A DNA stretch of 64,000 nucleotides, from the NCBI GenBank assembly GCA_050298535.1, contig JBNKUI010000052.1, positions 60,333-124,332 of the forward strand. Reading direction: 5' to 3'. Within the stretch, counting starts at the first letter, position 1; each line of letters opens with the position of its first letter. Of the stretch, positions 51,161 through 61,084 are shown one piece after another. The translations under genes were made by a program, and so were the position numbers. Below the pieces are notes generated by a model. That model was not told the DNA's origin, searched no databases, and saw nothing but the letters and a program-made list of their open reading frames with translations. This stretch comes from JABDMH01 sp050298535 (GTDB taxonomy: Bacteria; Bacteroidota; Bacteroidia; Chitinophagales; Saprospiraceae).

Positions 51161-51844
51161 TCATGAGATGTGCTTTAGAAAGTCGATAAGCTGTTGCCGA
51201 ATGTCCCCCTGAATTTCTTGAAGCTCATCTGAGCTATAACTAATCGTACCATTTCTCGAGATCATCCAGGTATTGCATTCATATAAGCTATCCCCTATCT
51301 TAACTTCAAAAGAATCGGCAAAAGTCCCATATATTTTTTCAAAATCGGAACTACCCCGATCTGCCCTCTCCTTCTTCATTTGAACTCTTTTTAGGTTGCC
51401 ACTTATCTCAGATGATGTAAGGATCACACCGCTTGCTGGCACTCGAATATTATAGGTCGCCAGCCAGCCTTTAGAGATAAGTTTAGGTGTATTTTCCACC
51501 CCGTGAACAACGACAATATGCTCTTTATCGAATGCCTCCGGAAGTAAAAAGGTGGAAGTTCTTTGGGTCCAGACATAACCACAGGCCATCAACACAATCA
51601 ACACAACTTCCGCAGTCGCCACTCTTGCATAACTTGAAGCAAAATGCTGTCCCAGATAATCCACAACGAATAGGATTAGTGCAACAGGGAACAAATAGAA
51701 AAAAGCTAGCATTCCCATTTTATATGGCCCCGGAAAGATCAGGTGATAAAGGGATGTACACATTAATATAGTCGCGAGCAATACGAATGGGGTTACCTTA
51801 AAGTCAGAAGTATTAAACACTCTTACAAGTTTTGGTTTACTCAA
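51161..51844 (-). CDS. membrane protein of unknown function
   Basis: A 227-residue protein whose first codon is a TTG (51842-51844). It has three N-terminal hydrophobic segments (about residues 18-35, 42-62 and 75-93), then a soluble C-terminal domain with ASGVILTSSEISGNLKRVQM and SDELQEIQGDIRQQLIDFLK. No family is recognised. It is a single gene on the minus strand with no clear operon partner. Confidence 0.5.
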   Translation of the reverse strand: MSKPKLVRVFNTSDFKVTPFVLLATILMCTSLYHLIFPGPYKMGMLAFFYLFPVALILFVVDYLGQHFASSYARVATAEVVLIVLMACGYVWTQRTSTFLLPEAFDKEHIVVVHGVENTPKLISKGWLATYNIRVPASGVILTSSEISGNLKRVQMKKERADRGSSDFEKIYGTFADSFEVKIGDSLYECNTWMISRNGTISYSSDELQEIQGDIRQQLIDFLKHIS

Positions 51845-51980
51845 TGAGTATATCTTCTACGTATTTCCATAAAACATCAAACTGAAAACCTTGGTAACCA
51901 TCAAACCAAGTTGGCTTCATAGCTAATTGAGCTAATTACTTTCACTTCCAGCTTTCACCTGACATCTTACCAGAAAAATA

Positions 51981-52538
51981 CTATTTAGAAAGGTCCAAAA
52001 TTTCCTGAATTCTACGTTGCCTGGTCTCTTCTCGTTTGGCGAATGCCAGTCTCGCCAATAGTTCCTTCCTTCGTGAGCGACTTAAAGTGTGAAAGTAAGT
52101 GCTTGCACGGGGTCTACCGGCAAAAGCTACTTCTAAGTCCTTAGGAATAATTAAAGCTTCCACATCATCCAATAAGTTCCAGGATCCATTTTCTTTCGCA
52201 ATCTGTATGCATGCAAGACCCTGAGGAGCCATCAGACCCTTTTCGATTAGCATTTGTACTTTCTCCTTATTGATTTTAGACCAGGTACTGGTAGGTTTTC
52301 TCTTCGTATAAAGTTGCATGAATCTTTCATCATCCAAACGATTTCTCCTACCATCGATCCAACCAAAACAGAGAGCCTCTTCTACTGCTTCATTCCAGGG
52401 CATATAGGGCATATTGCTATCCTTCTTATAGAGGACCAGCCAGATCCGTTCACTCGTGAGATGGTTTTCTACCAGCCAGGCTCTCCAGTTGGCACGGGTC
52501 TCGGGGCAAAAAGTATCTCCTTGAGATTTGGAAGACAT
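51981..52538 (-). CDS. YdeI/OmpD-associated family protein
   Basis: A 185-residue protein of the YdeI (bacteriocin-protection-like) family: FCPETRANWRAWLVENH, WNEAVEEALCFGWIDGRRNRLDDERFMQLYTKRKPTSTWSKINKEKV and the C-terminal FHTLSRSRRKELLARLAFAKREETRQRRI are diagnostic. The mechanism is unknown. A second, DUF1801-type YdeI relative is at 41984-42565. It is directly preceded by a short membrane-helix-coding remnant (52540-52647). Confidence 0.9.
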   Translation of the reverse strand: MSSKSQGDTFCPETRANWRAWLVENHLTSERIWLVLYKKDSNMPYMPWNEAVEEALCFGWIDGRRNRLDDERFMQLYTKRKPTSTWSKINKEKVQMLIEKGLMAPQGLACIQIAKENGSWNLLDDVEALIIPKDLEVAFAGRPRASTYFHTLSRSRRKELLARLAFAKREETRQRRIQEILDLSK

Positions 52539-52539
52539 A

Positions 52540-52647
52540 TTATTTCATTGCAATCAAGATAATGCAAACTAGCAAAATTCCGACCAGGTGAAAAGCACCA
52601 CTGATGATACCATAAAGGAATCGTCGTGGAATATTAGGATTAATATT
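52540..52647 (-). pseudogene. C-terminal membrane-helix remnant
   Basis: A 35-codon open stretch with no plausible start at its head reads RRFLYGIISGAFHLVGIL and continues LVCIILIAMK before TAA 52540-52542, that is, one hydrophobic helix. It ends beside the start of the YdeI-type gene (its stop lies 2 bp away). It may be the last helix of a lost gene. The family is unknown. Confidence 0.3.
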
Positions 52648-52781
52648 CTAATATCTGATCTTCAGATGTATGGAATTGAATCGAATATCCAGGTTTACCT
52701 CCAATCCTAGTAGGTAAACATTGTAGCTTCACTATGGCAATCCCTTACTTCACCACAAAAAAAGTAATACTTTTTATAATT

Positions 52782-54842
52782 CTATAACTTGTCTACTCGC
52801 ACACTATTTCTTTTCACCTCTTCGGGAGTAAAAGATGGGACACGTAATTCTTTTTTTGAGAATAATTCAAGTTGATCGCCATTATGAGAGGAATTCTTCT
52901 CACTGGAATTTCCATAGCTGAGAAGCACTCGTGCCTGAACGACATTGCCAAACTCAATGACGCCTACCCAGGAATCTCCCCCGCCAATGTACATATGCTC
53001 TTCATCTGCCCTTCCAGGCCAGGCAACACGAACTACCCCTACGGATCCATCCACACCATTTCCTGGAAGGTTCTTCCCATTATAGTCGATCCGGTAGTAG
53101 TCCCCCCAGGCCACTTCCAATTTCCCGAATTTTGCCATCATTTCATCTACAGTATTTTCCAATAACTCCACCGCACGAGCAGGATCTGCAATGCCATCAG
53201 GTCCAGTAAGAGGCTCCTCCATACTCCAGGTAGTTGTGTAATTTTGATTCTGCCAAAGATTAAATTTCCTTGACCACATATAGAACAGCAGCATTCCTTT
53301 ACTATCGACATCCGCACTTCGATCCCAATCTTTCAGTACTTTCATGGCTTGCCTGGCTTTATCTGAGTCAGACTCTTCGATGGCCAGAAAAAGATCGTCC
53401 AGTATTCTATCTGCAAATTCAAGGCGTGTAGATAATTTGTACTCCATGAGTTCATCGTAGGTGATTGACTCATCTTCGATCAGCATGTGAGCCGATCGCT
53501 GGGGTCGAAAAGTCATATATTTAGGTGCCATGTAATCAGGGTAGTCATCAGGATCAAGTAGGGTCGGGATGGTACTTGTCCAGGGTGGATCGTTAGAATT
53601 TTGGAGCCATCCTGTGGAAGGGTTTTTCAGTTTAGGTAGCTCATCATATGCATGTACTTCTGTCCAGATGTCTGAAGATTTGCCATCAGGAATAATGCGA
53701 TTCCAATAGTCCCAATCTCCACTACTGCGTTTAGGTACCAGGCCATTAAATAAATAGAAAATGGTACCAATCTGATCGGCATACATGACATTCCAAAAAG
53801 GTATTTGCGCCATTTTTAATGCAGACTCAAATTCAGCAAAGGATCGGCTGTTTATCATGCGCCACCATTGCAGAATCATATTGGGTCGATCCATACCCAC
53901 CATACGGATCGCTAATATTTTATCGTCAGATCGGTTCACAACGGGACCGTGCCTGGTTTTTAGCACTGTGATCATTGTATCCTTAAATTCACCATCTTCC
54001 GACCGTATTTTTAAGTGATGTTGTGTTTGCACAAAAGGATGCACTTCATTGTCAATCAGGTATCCATCATCCTTCAATTCCAGTTCGTATGTATCTGCAT
54101 TATCGATGGTATTATCAGTATGACTCCATCCCAGATGATTATTAAATCCAATGGCAATGCCGGGAAGACCCACCAGGGTAGCCCCATACATATTCTTATC
54201 CTGCAGCATAAGGTGCGACTCAAAAAAGAGGAATTCTCTCCACCAGGGCAAATGGGGGTTTTGCACCAGCATGGCATGACCAGAGGCGGATCGTTGTGGT
54301 CCAATAGCAAATGTATTGGAACCCATGTCGGGCCATTGTTGTACCCTCCCTAGATCGTTACCTCCAATGAATAATGTAAAGACAATATACATCCCATGCA
54401 TATTGACGTCTTTAGTAGTAAGAGGCAGCACAATTTTATTTTTTTCTTCAATTTGCTCCGGATGTGCTGAGGCATAGTCATTCATTCCGGCAACGAAACT
54501 TTGCAGGATGGTTTTCAATTCAGGATCCTGAGCTTTTTCCCAATCATCCGCCAGAGCACTGAAACCCATGGTGTGAATAAGTAGATCATTTTGCAGCTTA
54601 TCTATTCCCCAGTACTCAGCTCCTCGACCACGGGAACTACCATATAAATCCAGAATGAGATTAGCATGATTATGCATTTGTGCCCAACCTTGTGCATAAA
54701 ACAAAGCCTCGACATTATTCGCTTGAATGTGAGGGACGCCCCAACTGTCCCAGGATATTTCGGCACCTATTTTTTGTGCCTGTAGCGGCGTCAGGAATGC
54801 CAGGAATAAACAGTAAGAGAATAGAAGTGATATCTGCTTCAT
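52782..54842 (-). CDS. penicillin acylase-family N-terminal-nucleophile hydrolase
   Basis: The frame is open to 54866, but ATG 54842 begins the signal peptide (ISLLFSYCLFLAFLTPLQA), giving 686 residues. The family layout is complete: an alpha-chain (ISWDSWGVPHIQANNVEALFY), then the autocleavage site MGSNTFAIGPQRSASGHAML in which the Ser after Gly becomes the N-terminal nucleophile of the beta-chain, followed by QNPHLPWW and GVPGIAIGFN-type segments (VGLPGIAIGFNNHLGWSHT). It should hydrolyse amides such as acyl-homoserine lactones, beta-lactam side chains or N-acyl amino acids in the periplasm. It is a single gene. Confidence 0.93.
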   Translation of the reverse strand: MKQISLLFSYCLFLAFLTPLQAQKIGAEISWDSWGVPHIQANNVEALFYAQGWAQMHNHANLILDLYGSSRGRGAEYWGIDKLQNDLLIHTMGFSALADDWEKAQDPELKTILQSFVAGMNDYASAHPEQIEEKNKIVLPLTTKDVNMHGMYIVFTLFIGGNDLGRVQQWPDMGSNTFAIGPQRSASGHAMLVQNPHLPWWREFLFFESHLMLQDKNMYGATLVGLPGIAIGFNNHLGWSHTDNTIDNADTYELELKDDGYLIDNEVHPFVQTQHHLKIRSEDGEFKDTMITVLKTRHGPVVNRSDDKILAIRMVGMDRPNMILQWWRMINSRSFAEFESALKMAQIPFWNVMYADQIGTIFYLFNGLVPKRSSGDWDYWNRIIPDGKSSDIWTEVHAYDELPKLKNPSTGWLQNSNDPPWTSTIPTLLDPDDYPDYMAPKYMTFRPQRSAHMLIEDESITYDELMEYKLSTRLEFADRILDDLFLAIEESDSDKARQAMKVLKDWDRSADVDSKGMLLFYMWSRKFNLWQNQNYTTTWSMEEPLTGPDGIADPARAVELLENTVDEMMAKFGKLEVAWGDYYRIDYNGKNLPGNGVDGSVGVVRVAWPGRADEEHMYIGGGDSWVGVIEFGNVVQARVLLSYGNSSEKNSSHNGDQLELFSKKELRVPSFTPEEVKRNSVRVDKL

Positions 54843-54927
54843 AATATACTTTTTGGGTTTCACCATCTGTGGAAGTGCAGACTAAATTACAGAAAAGGCA
54901 CATCAATCGCTGATCAAAGTTATTTCG

Positions 54928-55683
54928 TCAATCGAATCCCAGACGCGACAATAGTTCCTGTTTCTTTGATCGGGATACATTTAGGTGTACATCATTTAGC
55001 ATGACCACATACCCTGCATTTCCTCTGACGTATTTTATAAGGTGATTCAAATTGATCAGATGTGATTGATGAATCCTACAGAAATTATAGGGCTTCAACT
55101 GCATTTCCAGTTCTTTGAGAGGTCTGGACATCAGTAGATGGCCCTTATCTTTAAGGTAAATATGTGCATAATTGCTGTCAGCCTCACAATAAATAATGTC
55201 TTCAATTAAAATAAAATCGATGCCTTCTCGGGTGGGGATACCAACCCGGTGTAGATGACTTTGCGACGCCATATTATGCTGCAGGTACTGAATATTTTCA
55301 GAAAGACCTTGTGTAAGAAATCTTGATGAACGATGTACAGAATTGACAAGTTCTTCCCTATTGATTGGTTTGAGGAGGTAATCAATAGCACTCAATCGAA
55401 ATGCCTCGATCGCATATTTATCATGTGCCGTAGTAAAAATAACCTGAAAGTCAATCTCCCCAATAGCTGTCAACAATTCAACGCCGTTCATCCAGGGCAT
55501 TTCTACGTCCAGGAATAAAAGATCCGGTGGCGACTTCTTAATGGCCAGCAGCCCACCTTTGGAGGAATCAAATGTTTGTTGCACTTCAACCTCCGGGCAA
55601 TGTCGATTCAGCAATGCATGTAAAGAATCGATACAATGTTGTTCATCATCAATGATATAGGCCGAAATTTTTGGGCGGGTCAT
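54928..55683 (-). CDS. LytTR-family response regulator
   Basis: A 251-residue response regulator. The receiver domain has the acidic pair in IIDDEQHC, the phospho-acceptor Asp in LLFLDVEMPWMNG, Thr in FTTAHDKYA and Lys in LLKPI. The C-terminal LytTR DNA-binding domain carries the segments CEADSNYAHIYLKDKGHLLMS, CRIHQSHLINLNHLIKYVRG and LNVSRSKKQELL. It is encoded right after the sensor kinase with a 4-bp overlap, so the two form a two-component system. Confidence 0.95.
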   Translation of the reverse strand: MTRPKISAYIIDDEQHCIDSLHALLNRHCPEVEVQQTFDSSKGGLLAIKKSPPDLLFLDVEMPWMNGVELLTAIGEIDFQVIFTTAHDKYAIEAFRLSAIDYLLKPINREELVNSVHRSSRFLTQGLSENIQYLQHNMASQSHLHRVGIPTREGIDFILIEDIIYCEADSNYAHIYLKDKGHLLMSRPLKELEMQLKPYNFCRIHQSHLINLNHLIKYVRGNAGYVVMLNDVHLNVSRSKKQELLSRLGFD

Positions 55684-57713
55684 AGATCAAAATACAATTT
55701 TATGCAGGTCCCCTCACTTTTGCCATCTGATTCCTTATCCTTGATTTCATAATGATAGGTATCATCCAACAGTTTATTATTGACTTCAAGACGCTCAAGA
55801 AAAAGCTTCATCCCCATAGATGGTGGTCGGGCAGTGCTACCACTTACCACTACTGAATTTTGTCTGCCCACACCGTTATCATCCACTTCACAAACGACTC
55901 GATCTCCTTCATTATAGACATGGATTACCAATCTCCTTTCACCTTCCTTATGTAAGAGCCCGTGCCAAATGGCATTTTCCAGTAGAGGTTGCAACAGCAT
56001 GGGAGGAAGTCGGATAAAATCAACTGCCGTTCCTTCATCGACCTTAATTTGAAAGGTAAAATTTTTCTTAAATCTCAATTGTTCCATCCTCAAATATAAC
56101 CGACACAGATTCAATTCCTCTTCGAGCGTGATTTGCCTGATTTCAGAATAGGTCAATACCTTACGAATGAAAGATGAGAAGTCCGATAAATAATCTGTTG
56201 CCAGATCATTATCATTGTGCTGGATGAGGTTTCTGATGGCATTGAGGCAATTAAAAATGAAATGAGGATTCATCTGAGCCTTCAAAGCTTTCAATTCAGC
56301 ATTGGCAATTTTCTCATTGAGTTCTGCTTCAAGTTTCGATTTTTCACGGAGAGCCAGGAGTTTGTTTTTCTCCACAATGTCTCTGGATTTCTCATCCACT
56401 AATCGGGTAAGTTTTGTATTCAAATTCTCTTGAATCTTCAAATTTTCAGCTTGCACATTCAGAAGTGTTGATTGCGTTTCCAGAAGATTTTCGGTGGCCA
56501 TCTTAGTCTTATGTCCAATGGCAAGGCTTAAGAATATAATCTCAATGATAATCGCAATTTCGACAATGAGGTGCAAGTGACCATTCACGCCGGCAATGAT
56601 GAGTACTGAAAAGATAAAACAGGCGACCATAAATATCATCATACCGATGCCGATGAGCTTATAAAGCATATCTTCACTACGCCATATAAGCCACGCCAAT
56701 CTGGCACCTATGAATGTCGAGGGGAAAAAGAATAATCGGTGGATCTCACGTGTCACTGGGTAACTAAATTCATATCGTACAATATTTGCAATCGTGGAGC
56801 ATATAAGAGCAAGAAAAAGAGCTTTAATAAATAGCCTGCATAGTTTGTACAAACGACTATCGGGTTGTAGCTCAAGAATACTGAGAAGATAATACCCAAA
56901 AAAAATAAAAGGTATGGCTATAAAACTGAAACTTATCGCAACATGATAATCAAGGCGACTCCATAAAATCTGAGTCCCGGTAGCCGACTCATACACTGCC
57001 AGGTGATTAAAGGCCATCGCAATCAAATAAAAGCTATACCACAAAAGATATCTTGCACGGTATTGCCAGTAGCGAAAGAGAAAAAAAATACCTAAAAAGA
57101 ACCAGGCACAAATAAGTCCCCACCAGTATTGAAATTCAATTCTATTTTCGAAATATATCCTGATATGCTCCTTATATAATTCTTTTACACTTATCAATTC
57201 AACTTCAAGATCTTGACTTCCGTAGCCAGTCATACGAAGAAATATAGTCCTTATTGAATCATCAAGGATTCTGACAGGAAAGGCAAATTGGGAAAAATCA
57301 ATTTGTGAGGGGTGCTTTCTGACCTCCGCTCCTCCTCTACTGAAATGTATATCACTTCCTCGTACCTCATAGACTCGCATTAAATTGCCCTGGGGAATAT
57401 GGATAGCCAGGGAGTCCTTGGGAATCACACGATCGGGATCTACGGCAAATCGAAGCCATAGAGGATAGGGCAATATACTGGCTGTGGATCGTAAAGATTC
57501 TAAATCTGCGTATGGGATCATATTAGCTTCCCGAACATCATCTAGTGTCATACTGCCCGAGGAGTCAACCATTGCATATGCGAAGGGTACCATATCAATG
57601 GTATCACCTGTCAGAATATCCGACACATCCACTTTTATTACTTCCTGAGAATCGGCAGTAAACGAAAAGAAATATCCCAAGAGGAAGATCACTACAAATA
57701 GCCATCGATACAT
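55680..57713 (-). CDS. 7TMR-DISM sensor histidine kinase (LytS/YehU type)
   Basis: A 677-residue sensor kinase. It has a signal peptide, an extracellular 7TMR-DISMED2-type domain (about residues 30-190; IHIPQGNLMRVYEVRGSDIHF), and seven membrane helices (about 200-415). A coiled coil follows (about 415-485), then a His_kinase domain in which NAELKALKAQMNPHFIFNCL supplies the phospho-accepting His, and an HATPase domain with EVDDNGVGR. It is cognate to the LytTR regulator that it overlaps by 4 bp. Such systems commonly sense carbohydrates, but no ligand can be deduced. Confidence 0.94.
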   Translation of the reverse strand: MYRWLFVVIFLLGYFFSFTADSQEVIKVDVSDILTGDTIDMVPFAYAMVDSSGSMTLDDVREANMIPYADLESLRSTASILPYPLWLRFAVDPDRVIPKDSLAIHIPQGNLMRVYEVRGSDIHFSRGGAEVRKHPSQIDFSQFAFPVRILDDSIRTIFLRMTGYGSQDLEVELISVKELYKEHIRIYFENRIEFQYWWGLICAWFFLGIFFLFRYWQYRARYLLWYSFYLIAMAFNHLAVYESATGTQILWSRLDYHVAISFSFIAIPFIFFGYYLLSILELQPDSRLYKLCRLFIKALFLALICSTIANIVRYEFSYPVTREIHRLFFFPSTFIGARLAWLIWRSEDMLYKLIGIGMMIFMVACFIFSVLIIAGVNGHLHLIVEIAIIIEIIFLSLAIGHKTKMATENLLETQSTLLNVQAENLKIQENLNTKLTRLVDEKSRDIVEKNKLLALREKSKLEAELNEKIANAELKALKAQMNPHFIFNCLNAIRNLIQHNDNDLATDYLSDFSSFIRKVLTYSEIRQITLEEELNLCRLYLRMEQLRFKKNFTFQIKVDEGTAVDFIRLPPMLLQPLLENAIWHGLLHKEGERRLVIHVYNEGDRVVCEVDDNGVGRQNSVVVSGSTARPPSMGMKLFLERLEVNNKLLDDTYHYEIKDKESDGKSEGTCIKLYFDL

Positions 57714-57971
57714 CTTCTAAAAATAGGTAAAAATGTACTGGACCGTTACCCTCATTGAGTATCTGGAAGTAATCAAGTCTATCTCGACAATATCCCGGGG
57801 TGACTGGGTATTATACCCTATCTAAATGGCTCGGATCACCCGATAGAAGACGATATCAGCTTAGAATTGAGTGGATCAAACCAGAAAGTCAAAAGTCATT
57901 GTAAACCACCGATTCAGGTTTCAATTTCAAGGTATCAAAATCAAGTTTTACTCACAATCAATCTTATTATT

Positions 57972-58778
57972 ATGAAAATCTTTATTTCAATCACTAAGCA
58001 ACTCGCTTTGTCGTTCATGATCTTTTACGCATGTGACATCCTGGCTCAAGCACCCCCAGTGTATGCCGTCGTGGACTTCATGAAAGTCAAACCTAAAATG
58101 GCTGAGCAATATTTAGAACTTGAACAAGCCTACAAGAAAATCCACAAATCCCGACAAGAAAAAGAAGAAGTCCTCAATTGGGCACTTTATTATTTACCAG
58201 AAGCGGGAACAGGATCTGATTATAATGCAATAACCGTAAATTTTTACCGAGGAAATGAAAACCTTGCCGGTCATTTCGAGAAGCCCATGGCTGCTAATGC
58301 TGACGAAATACTCTCTGACAAGGAACTACAGTTGGTACAAAATTCACTGGACTTCAGGGACCGAATAAAGACCGAAGTATATCAACTCAAACTTAACTTA
58401 GATAATGATGAAACGGATTTTCCTAAGGTCATTTATATGTCCTACCGATATCTAAAGGAAGGCAAAGGCATGAAAGATCTAATGGAAGTGGAACAAAATA
58501 TGGTGAGACCCATCATTGAAAACGGCCTGGAAAATGGCACCATCAATAGCTACCAGATCTATGAACGAAAGCTGCCATCAGGCTCCAGCACTAACCATCA
58601 GGTAGCACAACTTTACACGTTCAACAATCTCAATCAGATGTTAGCATATCCTCCTACTCATAGTGCTGAATTTGCCAAGCAAAACAAAGGTATGGCACGT
58701 CTCGATTTCGAAATTGGTGTCTCTGGTGTATATCGTACTGAAATTTGGATGTTGGCTGAATGCCTTTGTACACCTTGA
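57972..58778 (+). CDS. exported protein with two ferredoxin-like halves
   Basis: The frame is open from 57867, but ATG 57972 starts the signal peptide (ISITKQLALSFMIFYACDILAQ), giving 268 residues. The mature part has two similar halves, each beginning with a strand and long helix (VYAVVDFMKVKPKMAEQYL; KVIYMSYRYLKEGKGMKDLM), as in dimeric alpha/beta-barrel (ABM, NIPSNAP-like) proteins. It is not a known family to me and no catalytic residues are obvious. A terminator follows at 58794-58822. Confidence 0.6.
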   Translation: MKIFISITKQLALSFMIFYACDILAQAPPVYAVVDFMKVKPKMAEQYLELEQAYKKIHKSRQEKEEVLNWALYYLPEAGTGSDYNAITVNFYRGNENLAGHFEKPMAANADEILSDKELQLVQNSLDFRDRIKTEVYQLKLNLDNDETDFPKVIYMSYRYLKEGKGMKDLMEVEQNMVRPIIENGLENGTINSYQIYERKLPSGSSTNHQVAQLYTFNNLNQMLAYPPTHSAEFAKQNKGMARLDFEIGVSGVYRTEIWMLAECLCTP

Positions 58779-58793
58779 CTACCAGATGAAATA

Positions 58794-58822
58794 TTGCCTG
58801 ATTGAGTGTGTCAAACAGGCAA
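58794..58822 (+). terminator. intrinsic terminator
   Basis: TTGCCTG / CAGGCAA stem of 7 bp with a 15-nt loop, followed by a T-rich run (CTATTTCTTTTT). It begins 16 bp after the stop at 58778. Confidence 0.7.
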
Positions 58823-58855
58823 CTATTTCTTTTTAGCTATGACTTCCTCTGAAAA

Positions 58856-59323
58856 TCATTTGTCTTCCTCCGGCTTTGTGTACCTTACGATATCTATTCC
58901 AACACCATTTGGATCTACAATAGCAAAATGTCGATCTCCCCAGGGTTCATCTCGTAGCTCTATCTCAATGGGCACCCCTTTATTTTTTACTGCGTTAAAC
59001 ATCATATCGACATCTTCGACTTCAATGGTAAGATATACTCCCTTACCTTGAAATGGTGCTTGAAAAATATTCTCTTGCATGGGGTGATTCGGAAGCAAAA
59101 AACTTATGGATGCAGATTGATCGGGCGTATGCATCAAGAGGTAGAAATCATTTTCGAAAGTGATGCCAAATCCTAGTACCTCACTATAAAACTTTTTGGT
59201 TTCGTCCATCTTGTACGAGATAATACCGGCATTCAAATTCATATTATTCTTGATCTCAGGAGTAGACTGCCCAACAAGGAAAAGGCTTGCCAGACTTAAG
59301 ATTAGAAAGATAAAAACTCGCAT
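58856..59323 (-). CDS. exported VOC (glyoxalase-like) protein
   Basis: A 155-residue protein with a signal peptide (FIFLILSLASLFLVGQ). A vicinal-oxygen-chelate fold follows: IISYKMDETKKFYSEVLGFGITFEND, then YLTIEVEDVDMMFNAVKNKGVPIEIE, and GDRHFAIVDPNGVGIDIVRY at the end. Exported VOC proteins are uncommon but known in this phylum. No substrate can be inferred. It is a single gene next to the decayed AraC regulator. Confidence 0.82.
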   Translation of the reverse strand: MRVFIFLILSLASLFLVGQSTPEIKNNMNLNAGIISYKMDETKKFYSEVLGFGITFENDFYLLMHTPDQSASISFLLPNHPMQENIFQAPFQGKGVYLTIEVEDVDMMFNAVKNKGVPIEIELRDEPWGDRHFAIVDPNGVGIDIVRYTKPEEDK

Positions 59324-59390
59324 GGTTGTTAATTTTTACTTCAAATCTATCTGGATCTTCAGGTCCAAAATTGTAAAATTCGGACAAAGT

Positions 59391-60200
59391 CTATCGAAGG
59401 GCATCTCGCGGTGTCACACCATAAAAACTTTTAAAATCTTTAATAAAGTGAGCTTGATCAAAATAGCCGGCATCTAGGTAGATCTTCTGTTGCCTGATAC
59501 TTTGTCTTGAGAATTTTGTATTAAGGATATATTGAAACCTTACGACAGAACTAAAACCTTTGGGCGTCGTACCGATGTACTAGTTAAAAAGGCGACGCAA
59601 TTGCCTGGGACTGATACCTGTATTTAAATCACTTTCAATATCAAGATTACCCCTTCTTGAAAAAATGACATCCAGAGATGCAAAGAATCGATTATCATAG
59701 TGTATTTGCCTGTTATCCAGCCAGGATAGGAGCCATTTTGAAAGGGTATCAATAGTTGCTGGCAAGCTCTGCATTGGGTCTAACTCAGAAATCCATTTGG
59801 CCACGTCCGGTAGAACATTCTCCAAAGGCTGAGACTGGTTACTTAATTCCTTCGCAGATATATCAAATAACAGGGTAAATGCCGAGGGAAGAAAACGTAT
59901 ACCTATATAGTCAAAATCATGACCAATTGGAAACTGAGTAAACTTTCGGCAGAAGCCCATGATAAAACTGTCAGAGGGAATCCTTCGGTCAAAGAAGATA
60001 TCGATGCAGCCATCAGAAACCACCCGATATGTAAACGAAAAATTTAACTTCTCAGGAGTATGTAATTGCCAAAAGCAAAACACATAGTTTCTTAATCCGG
60101 CGGGAGGTTCGACTTCTACATATCGTATACCTTTGGTCTTAGCATGCACGGCCGGCTGGATAGGTCTAAAGTGGCTCCTTATTTTCTGAAATACTTCCAA
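59391..60200 (-). pseudogene. AraC-family regulator interrupted by an in-frame TAG
   Basis: The frame from a TTG at 60200 codes for the N-terminal half of an AraC regulator (WQLHTPEKLNFSFTYRVVSDG, YIGIRFLPSAFTLLF) and for the first helix-turn-helix (NTGISPRQLRRLFN). It stops at TAG 59580-59582. The same frame resumes at once with YIGTTPKGFSSVVRFQYIL and DAGYFDQAHFIKDFKSFYGVTPRDALR, the rest of the DNA-binding domain, ending at TAG 59391-59393. One codon change (for example a Glu, Gln or Lys codon to TAG) explains the break. The truncated product would lack half of the DNA-binding domain. Confidence 0.85.
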
Positions 60201-60209
60201 AGAATGATT

Positions 60210-60533
60210 TTATAGAAGATACTCTGGTATTGAATGCATCGGAGGAGTTATCGGATCCACTAGCAATGTGTCTCGCATGGTTCTATAATATTCATTCGTG
60301 CATCTACCTCCTTCTATCACAAAAATCGACATGACACCATAATGTATAAATTTTGGAAAACCCTCTGCAGAAGAAGAAGTATGCACCTGGCAATCGAAAA
60401 GATCGGGAATCCATGCTGCTTCGACCCATCGATCTCATTTTCAATTGCATTATTTTTGTCTGTCGATCTTTTTAATGCTGCCATCATCGATATAAATATG
60501 AACATTCGTTTTGCATATTCTCTCCTGTACCAT
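60210..60533 (-). pseudogene. degraded coding remnant
   Basis: Within the 486-bp gap the minus strand shows protein-like pieces. ATG 60531-60533 leads to ERICKTNVHIYIDDGSIKK and a stop. Further on, after an in-frame stop, 60210-60430 reads WVEAAWIPDLFDCQVHTSSS, then EGFPKFIHYGVMSIFVIEGG and DPITPPMHSIPEYLL. This looks like a single gene with several stops or frameshifts. The family is not recognised. Confidence 0.35.
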
Positions 60534-60686
60534 CAATGAGATGTGTGTTGGCAATGTTCAAATCAAATTCCTACTCTTGTCCGGTTGAACAAACCGTGAG
60601 TAGAGATAAAACCAAGATACGAATACATACTTCTGACATAAAGTATCATGTGTTTGAAATAACAAATCCTAAACAAGATGCACAGA

Positions 60687-61010
60687 TCACTTAGGTTTCA
60701 GGCTCATTACGTAGTCATAACTTTCGTTTAAATATGTTGCCACTTTATCCAGATCCTCTAACATTTCATCAGGGATTAATACATAGCCATGCATAATTGA
60801 ATTGTACGACTTAAAGAGAGTGGTATCAAATTCTTCCAGGTATTTCTTTTGGACTTCTTTCGAAAACCGGATTCCGATTTCGCCTGCTTTATTCAGAAGA
60901 GAGAACATATGCCCATTAGCCGATGTATAAGGCATCGTCTTTCCCTTTCGTTCAAAGCGGGAGCATTTGGCAACTAGTTCATCATAGATCTTCAACCTAT
61001 CTTCGTACAT
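60687..61010 (-). CDS. small protein, possibly TfoX/Sxy N-terminal-like
   Basis: A 107-residue protein from ATG 61010; a longer frame to 61067 adds 19 residues of poor character. The sequence MYEDRLKIYDELVAKCSRFE begins with a helix, followed by KGKTMPYTSANGHMFSLLNKAGEIGIRFSKEV, similar in plan to TfoX_N or DUF1801-like folds. The C-terminus is helical (EDLDKVATYLNESYDYV). The function is not known. It is a single gene. Confidence 0.55.
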   Translation of the reverse strand: MYEDRLKIYDELVAKCSRFERKGKTMPYTSANGHMFSLLNKAGEIGIRFSKEVQKKYLEEFDTTLFKSYNSIMHGYVLIPDEMLEDLDKVATYLNESYDYVMSLKPK

Positions 61011-61084
61011 GGATATGGCTGTTTTTGTAATTATATCAAGATAATACATGTTGAGCAATGAATCCAATCTGACTCACGACCCGG

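Noticed and set aside
15071..60200. Stop-codon reassignment or programmed readthrough as explanation for in-frame stops at 15215 and 59580
   Set aside because: One stop is TAA, the other TAG, and all other genes use TAA, TAG and TGA normally as stops; independent mutations or sequence errors are simpler.
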